A program made the translations under genes and the position numbers. From contig CAYFJO010000474.1 of NCBI GenBank assembly GCA_964343305.1, forward strand, positions 1 through 8,033: a stretch of 8,033 nucleotides of DNA. Direction: 5' to 3'. The stretch is from CAYFJO01 sp964343305 (lineage in GTDB: Bacteria; Planctomycetota; Planctomycetia; Pirellulales; Pirellulaceae). Each line of letters begins with the position of its first letter. Within the stretch, counting starts at the first letter, position 1. Positions 1 to 6,339 of the stretch are shown piece after piece. Under the pieces are notes generated by a model. That model was given only the letters and a program-made list of their open reading frames with translations, was not told the origin of the DNA and did no database searches.

Positions 1-1
1 A

Positions 2-271
2 AAATCTCCAACCTAAACCACGCGTCAACGATGGTTCTGGTGCGCGCTTACCGAAATGCTCGACAGCCAAATGGATGAGCCGCAGACGTTCTTCGATCCG
101 CAGCGCGATGAACTCGCCGCTGGTGCCAGCAACAACGAGTCCGTGAATGCCTTGTTCGACCAGCCAACTCCAATGATCCAATGTGGCAGCCTCATCCAAT
201 TCTCCGTCCGCGTCAAAGAACGTCAGGCCGGCGGGAAAGATACCGTGGTAGGGCGATAGATCGTAGGGCAT
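2..271 (-). CDS. DapA/N-acetylneuraminate lyase family aldolase, N-terminal part (runs off left edge)
   Basis: This is a 90-codon open frame with an ATG at 271-269 and no stop before the window edge, so it is the 5' part of a longer gene. Residues 9-73 fit the N-terminal half of the dihydrodipicolinate synthase/N-acetylneuraminate lyase family of (beta/alpha)8 class I aldolases. They show HGIFPAGLTFFDADGELD (first strand and loop), then DHWSWLVEQGIHGLVVAG, then GTSGEFIAL at 49-57, the family's G-T-T/S-G-E pyruvate-binding loop. The EERLRLIHLAVEHF helix follows. The Schiff-base lysine and catalytic tyrosine would lie beyond the edge, so the substrate cannot be assigned; many planctomycete members are annotated only by family. 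From about residue 75 the frame stays open, but the expected P-V-I-A-G-T-G-like strand is missing (see findings). The gene diverges from the cytochrome-type gene at 544. A weak extended -10 (TGCTAACAT, plus-strand 289-281) lies just upstream and would give a nearly leaderless mRNA. Confidence 0.8.
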   Translation of the reverse strand, partial: MPYDLSPYHGIFPAGLTFFDADGELDEAATLDHWSWLVEQGIHGLVVAGTSGEFIALRIEERLRLIHLAVEHFGKRAPEPSLTRGLGWRF

Positions 272-319
272 GATTTCTACATGTTAGCACAATTCGATGG
301 GATACATTTGTGTTCATGC

Positions 320-357
320 CCGCCGTAGCGAAAGTCGTCAAGACTTTCAAATAGCGG
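320..357. repeat. hairpin-forming inverted repeat, possibly a dispersed planctomycete repeat
   Basis: GAAAGTC (330-336) and GACTTTC (342-348) form a perfect 7-bp inverted repeat around the loop GTCAA. Outside it, CCGC (320-323) and GCGG (354-357) form a second inverted pair, and TAGCG occurs directly repeated on both sides (326-330 and 352-356). It lies between two divergent genes, so it is not placed as a terminator. Similar short GAAAGTC...GACTTTC elements seem familiar from planctomycete intergenic DNA, but that is recollection and was not searched. Confidence 0.45.
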
Positions 358-420
358 AGATTAACAAGCGGATCGGAAAGTGCAGCGATTCGACATCCGA
401 AAGTTTGTGAGTGACTTGAT

Positions 421-456
421 GATTCAATCGTGTGGTGTGTTGCTTGACGTTGAATC
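421..456. promoter_or_regulatory. candidate operator dyad over the -35 element
   Basis: GATTCAA (421-427) and TTGAATC (450-456) are a perfect 7-bp inverted repeat separated by 22 bases. The right half-site abuts the TTGACG -35 element at 444-449. The spacing between half-site centres is about 29 bp, close to three helical turns, which would suit a dimeric or tetrameric repressor. A 7-bp pair at this distance can arise by chance, so this is a weak call. Confidence 0.25.
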
Positions 457-473
457 GCCAATCAAACTAAAAT
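444..473 (+). promoter_or_regulatory. sigma-70-like promoter for the PSCyt1-DUF1549-DUF1553 gene
   Basis: TTGACG at 444-449 matches the -35 consensus at five of six positions. TAAAAT at 468-473 matches the -10 consensus at five of six, and the spacer is 18 bases. Transcription would start near 480, giving a leader of about 64 nucleotides before the ATG at 544. A second possible -10, TATAAG at 529-534 with TTGTTA at 507-512 (16-base spacer), would start transcription almost at the ATG and give a leaderless mRNA. Confidence 0.5.
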
Positions 474-543
474 AGCTCGCGTATTCCCACCCCAAGTGAC
501 TCTCTGTTGTTACTTGCAACCCATTTCTTATAAGTAAGTCAAC

Positions 544-3009
544 ATGAACATTCGACTTCCAGTCTTTCTCCTCGTCTTATTGCCATTTGTCGCCCGTGGT
601 GAGGAGAAACCGGTCGACTTTTCGCGCGACATCAAGCCGTTGCTGTCCAATTACTGTTATGCCTGTCACGGACCCGATGCAAATCAACGCAAAGCGGATC
701 TGCGGCTGGACGTTCGCGAAGCTGCGATTGATTCCGCTATCGTGCCAGGAAAATCCGGCGACAGTGAATTGATCGAGCGCATGATTTCGAACGATCCGGA
801 GTTGAAGATGCCGCCCGCGGCGTCAAAGAAGCCCGCGTTGTCCGCCGCCGAAATTGACTTGCTGCGGCGTTGGATCGACGAAGGGGCCAAGTTCGGCGTT
901 CATTGGTCCTACACCGAATTGAAGCGACCAAATCAACCGGAGCATGACAAGCAGTGGGCCGTGAACGAGATCGACCATTTCGTCTCTCGGGAACACAAGC
1001 AGCATGGTTTCAAGCCGTCGGCCGATGCGGATCGCCGCACGCTGATTCGGCGGTTGTACTTTGATCTTCTGGGCCTGCCGCCCAGTTCTGCCGATGTTAA
1101 CAAGTTCGTCGATGCACAGGACTCCGTGATCGCATCGCTAGTCGATCATCTGCTGGCGTCCGAGCATTATGGCGAACGGATGGCGCTGTATTGGATGGAC
1201 TTGGTGCGATACGCCGACACCAATGGTGTTCACGGCGACAATCATCGCGATCATGCGTTGTATCGCGACTATGTCATCAAGGCGTTCAACACAAACAAGC
1301 CCTTCGACCAGTTCACGATCGAGCAACTCGCGGGCGACCTGATTCCCGACGCCACGAAGCAACAACGCATTGCATCCGGCTACAACCGATTGAACCTGAC
1401 GACGCGCGAGGGTGGTGCACAGGCCAAGGAGTACATCACCAAGTATGCCGCCGATCGTGTCCGCAATGCGTCGGTGGTCTGGATGGGAACGACGCTTGGC
1501 TGTGCACAATGTCACAACCACAAGTTCGATCCGTTCACACAAAGAGACTTTTACAGCTTCGCCGCGTTCTTCGCCGACATCCAGGAAACGCCGGTCGGAA
1601 CGCAGCAACCCACAAAGATTGCCACCGACGAGCAGGAACATCAATTAAAACAGTTGGACGAACAACTCGCCGCGCTTCGCACGAAACTCAATACGCAAAC
1701 ACCAGAGTTGACGACCGCTCTCGAAACTTGGATCGCGTCGAAGAGAAAAGAACTAACCACCGCGCCCAACATCGCCAAAGCCGTGCAAACGGAGGCCAAG
1801 GATCGCACAGCCCAACAGCAGGATTTGTTGGAAAGACACTTTCGCGGAATCTGTGCCGAACTCGCGCCGACGCGTAAACAAGTTGCCAACCTCGAAGCCA
1901 AACGAAAGTCGATTGTCAACGCATTCCCGCCGATTCTCGTCTCGATGGCCGGCAATCCTCGCATGGTTCGAGTCCTGCCGCGCGGCAATTGGCTCGACGA
2001 CTCCGGCGAAGTGGTCCAGCCAGCGATTCCAGAGTCTTTTGGCGCGCTGGGCGGAGAAGCGCGTGCGACGCGCATGGATCTGGCGAAGTGGTTCGTGCAA
2101 CCCGACAACCCGCTCGTCGCGCGAGTTTTCGTCAATCGCTTGTGGAAGCTGTTCTTCGGCAGCGGCATCGTGACGTCGCTCGATGATTACGGCGCGCAAG
2201 GCACACTGCCCAGTCATCCCGAATTGCTCGACTGGCTGGCGAGCGAATTCATCGAAAGCGGTTGGAACGTCAAACACATGGTCAAATTGATGGTGATGTC
2301 GCGGACCTATCGCCAATCTTCGCTCGAAACAAAAGGACGTCGCGAACAGGATCCGGCGAACATCTGGCTGGCGCGACAAGGTCGATTTCGGCTCGATGCC
2401 GAGTTTGTTCGGGACAACGCATTGTCGATCAGCGGCCTGCTCGTCAACCAGGTTGGCGGCACGAGTGTCAAACCTTATCAACCGGCCGGCTATTGGGCGC
2501 ACCTGAATTTCCCCAGACGCCAGTGGAAGCATGACGCCGGTGACAGCCAATATCGCCGCGGCATGTACACGTACTGGTGCCGCACGTTCCCGCATCCAAG
2601 TTTGCTGGCGTTCGACGCGCAGAGCCGTGAGGAATCGTGTGTCCAACGTCCACGGTCGAACACGCCGCTGCAAGCGCTCGTTTTACTAAACGACCCGACC
2701 TACGTCGAAGCGGCGCGAGTGTTTGCCGCCCGAATCATTTCCGACGGCGGTGCAAATGATACTGATCGATTGGCGTTTGCGTTCGAACAGGCTTTGAATC
2801 GAAAACCGCACCAAAAGGAATCGACGATTTTGACTGGCCTGCTCCAGCGACATCGTGGCCAGTTCAAGGCCGATGCGAAAGCCGCTGACGAACTGCTGAC
2901 TGTCGGTCAGTCAAAAACGGGAGCCAACCTGGATCACGTGGAACTTGCCGCCTGGACGTCGGTGGCTCGCGTGATTTTCAATCTGCACGAAACTATCACT
3001 CGAAATTAG
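544..3009 (+). CDS. exported PSCyt1-DUF1549-DUF1553 cytochrome-type protein
   Basis: This 821-residue protein belongs to the planctomycete-expanded family with a PSCyt1 cytochrome c-like domain, DUF1549 and DUF1553. Residues 1-19 form a hydrophobic Sec-type signal peptide ending near ARG-EE. The PSCyt1 domain follows: C38-Y-A-C-H42 is the heme-binding CxxCH, and Met89 in LKMPP is the likely distal heme ligand. DUF1549 spans about 140-345. It includes DRRTLIRRLYFDLLGLPPS near 160-178 and a second CxxCH (C320-A-Q-C-H324) followed by NHKFDPFTQRDFY. A charged, helical linker at about 365-465 looks coiled-coil-like. DUF1553 spans about 511-775, with LVARVFVNRLWKLFFG and RPRSNTPLQALVLLNDP near 702. 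The length is ordinary for the family. The ATG at 544 is chosen because it directly precedes the signal peptide; no clear Shine-Dalgarno sequence is present. It pairs with the DUF1501 gene downstream, the usual partner. The protein probably acts outside the cytoplasmic membrane. Biochemical function is unproven; a redox or carbohydrate-related role is inference. Confidence 0.93.
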   Translation: MNIRLPVFLLVLLPFVARGEEKPVDFSRDIKPLLSNYCYACHGPDANQRKADLRLDVREAAIDSAIVPGKSGDSELIERMISNDPELKMPPAASKKPALSAAEIDLLRRWIDEGAKFGVHWSYTELKRPNQPEHDKQWAVNEIDHFVSREHKQHGFKPSADADRRTLIRRLYFDLLGLPPSSADVNKFVDAQDSVIASLVDHLLASEHYGERMALYWMDLVRYADTNGVHGDNHRDHALYRDYVIKAFNTNKPFDQFTIEQLAGDLIPDATKQQRIASGYNRLNLTTREGGAQAKEYITKYAADRVRNASVVWMGTTLGCAQCHNHKFDPFTQRDFYSFAAFFADIQETPVGTQQPTKIATDEQEHQLKQLDEQLAALRTKLNTQTPELTTALETWIASKRKELTTAPNIAKAVQTEAKDRTAQQQDLLERHFRGICAELAPTRKQVANLEAKRKSIVNAFPPILVSMAGNPRMVRVLPRGNWLDDSGEVVQPAIPESFGALGGEARATRMDLAKWFVQPDNPLVARVFVNRLWKLFFGSGIVTSLDDYGAQGTLPSHPELLDWLASEFIESGWNVKHMVKLMVMSRTYRQSSLETKGRREQDPANIWLARQGRFRLDAEFVRDNALSISGLLVNQVGGTSVKPYQPAGYWAHLNFPRRQWKHDAGDSQYRRGMYTYWCRTFPHPSLLAFDAQSREESCVQRPRSNTPLQALVLLNDPTYVEAARVFAARIISDGGANDTDRLAFAFEQALNRKPHQKESTILTGLLQRHRGQFKADAKAADELLTVGQSKTGANLDHVELAAWTSVARVIFNLHETITRN

Positions 3010-3024
3010 TTTGTTCAAAAATCC

Positions 3025-3080
3025 TGTAGCTGCACTCGCCAGAGTGCGGTTTGTTCCACGTTCTGGCGAAGGCAGCTACA
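3025..3080 (+). repeat. 56-bp near-perfect palindrome between the DUF1549/1553 and DUF1501 genes
   Basis: The left arm 3025-3043 (TGTAGCTGC AC TCGCCAGA) pairs with the right arm 3062-3080 (TCTGGCGA AG GCAGCTACA) at 17 of 19 positions. The stem continues inward to 3049/3056 with two G-U pairs (if read as plus-strand RNA), G-C pairs and one more mismatch, leaving a six-base TTTGTT loop. There is no U-tract after it, so it is not a classical intrinsic terminator. It starts 16 bases after the stop of the upstream gene and ends 18 bases before the chosen ATG of the next. It resembles REP/MITE-like dispersed palindromes. If transcribed it could stabilise the upstream mRNA or lower expression of the downstream gene. 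Confidence 0.75.
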
Positions 3081-3098
3081 AAACTGAGAAATCGAGAC

Positions 3099-4529
3099 AT
3101 GTTTATTCAAGACAGAATTGGCACGCATCACACTCGCCGCGCGTTTCTCAGCCGCGCGGCAACCGGCATTGGCGCGACGGCCCTGGCCTCGATGATCGAT
3201 CCCGCCTTGCTGATGGGCAAGGACAAGATCGAAAGCAACGGCACGATCCAACCGCTGCATCACGCGGCCAAAGCGAAGCGAATCATCTTCCTTTGCCAAG
3301 CCGGCGGCATGACACACCTGGAAACACTCGATCACAAACCTAAGCTCGGCGAGATGCACGGCAAGCCAATGCCCGAGTCGCTGACCAAAGGCCAGCCGAT
3401 TGCACAGCTTCAGGGAAAGAAACTAACATGCTTCGCGCCGCAACATCCGTTCAAGAAGTTTGGCGAGAGCGGCCAGTCGATTTGCGAGATCTTTCCGCAC
3501 TTGGGCTCCGTCGCCGACAAACTGTGCATCATCAACTCGATGACCACCGAAGCGATCAACCACGATCCGGCCCACACGTTTATGAACACCGGCAGCCTGA
3601 TCTCCGGGCTACCTTCGATGGGTTCGTGGATCACCTACGGTCTGGGCAACGAGGCCGATGATCTGCCCGGCTTCGTCGTGCTCTCGTCGATCGGCAGGCA
3701 CGGCCAATCGCAACCGATTGCCGCTCGCCAGTGGCACAGCGGATTTCTACCGAGCCTTTATCAAGGTGTCGAGTTCCATTCGACGGGCGATCCCGTGCTG
3801 TACGTCAGCCGCCCCAAAGGAATTGACGCCGTCAAGCAGCGCGACATTGTCGACGCCGTGAACGAAATCAACATGCTGCAAAACGAAAAGGTCGACGATC
3901 CAGAAATCGCGACACGAATCGCGCAATACGAGTTGGCGTACAAGATGCAAGCTAGCGTGCCGGGATTGATGGACGTGTCGGACGAGCCGCAAGCGATCCT
4001 CGACATGTACGGCACCAAGGGTTCTGACGGAACGTTCGCCGCGAATTGCTTGCTCGCGCGGCGGCTTGCCGAACGTGGCGTGCGATTCATTCAACTTTAT
4101 CATCGCGGCTGGGATCACCACGGTGGAATCAAAAACAACGTCGCTGGTGCGGCGAAGGAAGTGGATCAAGCCACCGCTGCCTTGATCAAAGACCTCGACC
4201 AGCGCGGCATGCTCGACGAAACGATCATCGTCTTTGGCGGCGAATTCGGCCGCACGCCGATGGCTCAAGGCAACGGTCGCGATCATCACATCAAGGGATT
4301 CTCACACTTCGTCTGCGGTGGCGGTTTCAAGCCCGGCATTACCTACGGCAAGACCGACGACTTTGGCTACAACGCGGTTGAAGACATCGTCTCCGTCCAC
4401 GAGATGCACGCCACGATGCTACATCTGTTAGGCGTCGACCACGAACGATTCACGTTCCGCTACCAAGGGCTCGATTTTCAACTGTCGGGCGTCGAAGCGG
4501 CGAACGTGATCCAAGACATTCTGGCATGA
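3099..4529 (+). CDS. Tat-exported DUF1501 protein
   Basis: This 476-residue protein of the DUF1501 family has an alkaline-phosphatase/sulfatase-like fold by family classification. The N-terminus carries a twin-arginine signal, T12-R-R-A-F-L17, followed by a weakly hydrophobic stretch ATGIGATALASMI, so it is probably exported folded. Visible family motifs are the CQAGGMTHLETLDHKP block (66-81), NHDPAHTFMNTG after the first third, WDHHGG with H340-H341, FGGEFGRTP (379-387) and GRDHH (393-397). The His/Asp/Glu-rich motifs suggest a metal-binding site, although the exact ligands are not established here. The ATG at 3099 is preferred over the in-frame TTG at 3051. TTG 3051 lies in the loop of the palindrome and would put 16 extra residues before the Tat signal, whereas family members normally start shortly before the TRRxFL motif. 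The gene is the regular partner of the upstream PSCyt1-DUF1549-DUF1553 gene and is likely co-transcribed with it. Substrate unknown. Confidence 0.93.
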   Translation: MFIQDRIGTHHTRRAFLSRAATGIGATALASMIDPALLMGKDKIESNGTIQPLHHAAKAKRIIFLCQAGGMTHLETLDHKPKLGEMHGKPMPESLTKGQPIAQLQGKKLTCFAPQHPFKKFGESGQSICEIFPHLGSVADKLCIINSMTTEAINHDPAHTFMNTGSLISGLPSMGSWITYGLGNEADDLPGFVVLSSIGRHGQSQPIAARQWHSGFLPSLYQGVEFHSTGDPVLYVSRPKGIDAVKQRDIVDAVNEINMLQNEKVDDPEIATRIAQYELAYKMQASVPGLMDVSDEPQAILDMYGTKGSDGTFAANCLLARRLAERGVRFIQLYHRGWDHHGGIKNNVAGAAKEVDQATAALIKDLDQRGMLDETIIVFGGEFGRTPMAQGNGRDHHIKGFSHFVCGGGFKPGITYGKTDDFGYNAVEDIVSVHEMHATMLHLLGVDHERFTFRYQGLDFQLSGVEAANVIQDILA

Positions 4530-4653
4530 TTCGACGGACGCCCTAAGACATCGTTTCTCGAACAAACTTGGAATTCTTGGGTGACATTCGTCGCCGATGG
4601 TTCGTCTAGTAGGTAGCAACGCAATTTTGTTCGTTTGGCCAAGCGAAAGAAAC

Positions 4654-5151
4654 ATGGACATTGACTGGAACGGTATCGTTCGCAAACACGGCGCTGCTGT
4701 CTTCGGTGTTGCCTGGCGCATTCTGGGCAACGAAGTCGACGCGGAAGATATCGTCCAAGAAGTGTTTCTCGAAGCTCAGCAATCGAACGGGTCGGCGGCG
4801 GTGAAGAATTGGTCGGCGTTCTTGCGACGGATCGCGACGTTTCGTTCATTGGATCGGTTGCGTCGGCGCAAGCCCACCGTGCCGATCGACGAATCGCTGG
4901 CTGTGGGCGACGAACAAGGACCCGAAGCGGTGGCCATCGGCAACGAATTGGAAACGCTGCTTCGCGACTCGATTACTCAACTTCCTAAACAACAAGCGGC
5001 GGTATTTTGTCTGCGCTATTTTGAAGACCTTACGTACGAGCAGATCGCCCGGTCGTTGAACATTTCGGCAACGGCCGCCGCAACGGCACTGAACAAGGCA
5101 CGCGGCAAGCTCAAAACCTTGCTTGCTGACACAGAAGAGGATCCCTCGTAA
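4654..5151 (+). CDS. ECF-type RNA polymerase sigma factor
   Basis: This 165-residue sigma-70 family protein has regions 2 and 4 only, a normal ECF size. Region 2 covers about 8-72: KHGAAVFGVAWRILGN, then the core-binding segment DAEDIVQEVFLEA (29-41), then the -10-recognition helix FLRRIATFRSLDRLRRRK (56-73). Region 4 covers about 100-157: LPKQQAAVFCLRYFEDLTYEQIA leads into the helix-turn-helix. The recognition helix, ISATAAATALNKARGKL, is unusually alanine-rich (see findings). ATG 4654 is chosen over the in-frame ATG 4597 because the 19 extra residues are not family-like and ECF proteins start just before this helix; neither start has a strong ribosome site. The stop overlaps the next start by one base (TAATG at 5149-5153), which implies translational coupling to the membrane protein downstream, the usual place for an anti-sigma partner. 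A 124-base gap from the DUF1501 stop allows its own promoter, but I found no convincing -35/-10. Confidence 0.92.
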   Translation: MDIDWNGIVRKHGAAVFGVAWRILGNEVDAEDIVQEVFLEAQQSNGSAAVKNWSAFLRRIATFRSLDRLRRRKPTVPIDESLAVGDEQGPEAVAIGNELETLLRDSITQLPKQQAAVFCLRYFEDLTYEQIARSLNISATAAATALNKARGKLKTLLADTEEDPS

Positions 5152-6287
5152 TGTCACGCGAACTGAACGATCCCGGCAAAAACATTTTGGATGAATTGGA
5201 CTCGGACCGGCTGCGGCAGGCGGTCGAGCGGATTCGCGAAAATCCAGTGCCGAGCGCGGCGGTCGACCGCGCTTTGAATCGTGCCCAGGATCTGACGTCG
5301 GTTTCACTCGCCGTTCGGCGTCGGCCAGCCATTGATCGGCGAGCGCGCCGCACTGTTCTAACGGTTGCTGGCATTTTGTGCTCGCTTTTGTTCCTTGGCG
5401 CAATCATTTGGTCCGCCAACAACGTGGTCCAAGATGCTCGTGAGGCGGCTCGTCGTACAGAGTGCTCCAATAACATGCGGCAGGTTGGACTTTCATTGCA
5501 CAACTACAACGATTCCATTCCCCGATTACCGGCGCTCGAAACTCATTGGCACGCCACGACGCTCGATGATAGTAACAGCATGTATGTCATGAATGGCCAG
5601 GCGCCCTTGATTGTCCCGGCATCGACGACAAAGATTGTCCACTCGGCGAACGTCGTGCTTGTGGTCGACGAAATTACGGCGACCGAGTCGAAGTTGAGGG
5701 AATTGGTGCAGCGGCTCAAGGGATACATCGGCAATTCGCAGATCAGCGAGCCCCAAGGTCAGCCGCGATCCGCTCGCTGGGTCGTGCGAATTCCGGTTGC
5801 GTCGCTCGACGCGTTTCTTCGTGACGTCGTGGAACTTGGCACGCCAGAGAATCGGTCAACCAATGCACAGGATGTGACGGAGGAATACGAGGACTTGGAA
5901 AAACGAATCACAAACAAAAAGCAGCTTGAAGAGCGGATTCTCAGCGTGCTGGAGGAAAACACCGGGGACATCAAAGACGTGCTTGCGGTGGAAGAGCAAC
6001 TTGCCCGAGTGCGAGAAGAGATCGAACGCATGGAGGGGCGCATCAAGCGACTGGATTCGATCACGTCGATGACGACTGTCGAGATTTCGGCTCGCGAACA
6101 ACGAGATTATGTGCCGCCACAAAGCCCATCGTTTTCCACAGAAATCGGCCGAGCATGGAGCGGTTCTCTTGGTTTCATGCAAGGCTTAGGAAAATCGATC
6201 GTTCTGTTCACGGTCGCTATCGGTCCGTGGCTGCCGTTTCTTATCGTGATCGTCTTCTTGGGATGGCGACTGGTCAAACGGAGTTAA
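5151..6287 (+). CDS. membrane protein with DUF1559-like stem and DUF4349 domain; candidate anti-sigma factor
   Basis: This 378-residue protein has four parts. Residues 1-67 form a charged, presumably cytosolic segment (ELDSDRLRQAVERIRENPVP...) with no zinc-binding anti-sigma motif visible. A transmembrane helix lies at about 68-88. Residues 92-127 (VVQDAREAARRTECSNN then MRQVGLSLHNYNDSIPRLP) closely resemble the segment that follows the pilin-like helix of planctomycete DUF1559 proteins, but the prepilin cleavage motif GFTLVELL is absent. Residues 162-371 fit DUF4349: VRIPVASLDAFL, then QDVTEEYEDLEKRI, a coiled coil at about 243-303 with DVLAVEEQLARVREEIERME, then TSMTTVEIS, and a C-terminal transmembrane helix at 349-373. 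Most of the chain between the helices should lie outside the cytoplasm. The one-base overlap with the sigma gene and the cytosolic N-terminus suggest it binds and restrains that sigma factor. This role comes from context; DUF4349 itself has no firmly known function. Confidence 0.87.
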   Translation: MSRELNDPGKNILDELDSDRLRQAVERIRENPVPSAAVDRALNRAQDLTSVSLAVRRRPAIDRRARRTVLTVAGILCSLLFLGAIIWSANNVVQDAREAARRTECSNNMRQVGLSLHNYNDSIPRLPALETHWHATTLDDSNSMYVMNGQAPLIVPASTTKIVHSANVVLVVDEITATESKLRELVQRLKGYIGNSQISEPQGQPRSARWVVRIPVASLDAFLRDVVELGTPENRSTNAQDVTEEYEDLEKRITNKKQLEERILSVLEENTGDIKDVLAVEEQLARVREEIERMEGRIKRLDSITSMTTVEISAREQRDYVPPQSPSFSTEIGRAWSGSLGFMQGLGKSIVLFTVAIGPWLPFLIVIVFLGWRLVKRS

Positions 6288-6292
6288 GGATT

Positions 6293-6321
6293 GCTCGACG
6301 GACAAGGAAGCAACGTTGAGC
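6293..6321. terminator. weak terminator-like hairpin between convergent genes
   Basis: GCTCGACG (6293-6300) can pair with CGTTGAGC (6314-6321) over eight base pairs including one G-T, with a 13-base loop. It lies six bases after the stop of the DUF4349 gene and before the stop of the convergent membrane-protein gene. No T-tract follows on either strand, so intrinsic termination would be poor. Position is the main support. Confidence 0.25.
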
Positions 6322-6339
6322 GATCGTCAGCCGGGGCGG

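Larger units (their letters stand above)
272..543. other. divergent intergenic region
   Basis: These 272 bases separate the minus-strand aldolase gene from the plus-strand PSCyt1 gene and hold no convincing coding frame. The open minus-strand frame at 213-461 overlaps the aldolase gene in another frame and resembles no family I know. The region contains the hairpin at 330-348, a dyad GATTCAA/TTGAATC at 421-427 and 450-456, a sigma-70-like promoter at 444-473, and a second possible -10 at 529-534. It therefore probably carries the control signals of both flanking genes. Confidence 0.7.

Noticed and set aside
56..259. 67-residue plus-strand open frame at the left end
   Set aside because: It is antisense to the aldolase gene, whose GTSGE motif and family pattern make the minus strand the coding one.
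1191..1877. 228-residue plus-strand open frame
   Set aside because: It lies in another frame inside the PSCyt1-DUF1549-DUF1553 gene, which has clear domains; composition is typical of a shadow frame.
1753..2673. 306-residue minus-strand open frame
   Set aside because: It lies wholly antisense to the DUF1549/DUF1553 gene and reads as Arg-rich sequence with no known motif; a shadow of GC-rich coding DNA.
3051..3098. N-terminal extension of the DUF1501 gene from TTG 3051
   Set aside because: The TTG lies in the loop of a palindrome and would put 16 unrelated residues ahead of the Tat signal; ATG 3099 fits the family.
3747..4289. 180-residue minus-strand open frame
   Set aside because: Antisense to the well-supported DUF1501 gene and without family resemblance.
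4559..4606. ECF-type autoregulatory promoter (GGAAT...CGTC) upstream of the sigma gene
   Set aside because: GGAAT and the nearby CGTC boxes are not at the usual 16-17 base spacing, so the match is no better than chance.
4597..4653. Start of the sigma factor at ATG 4597
   Set aside because: The 19 extra residues are not family-like, and ECF proteins normally begin at the helix that starts just after ATG 4654.
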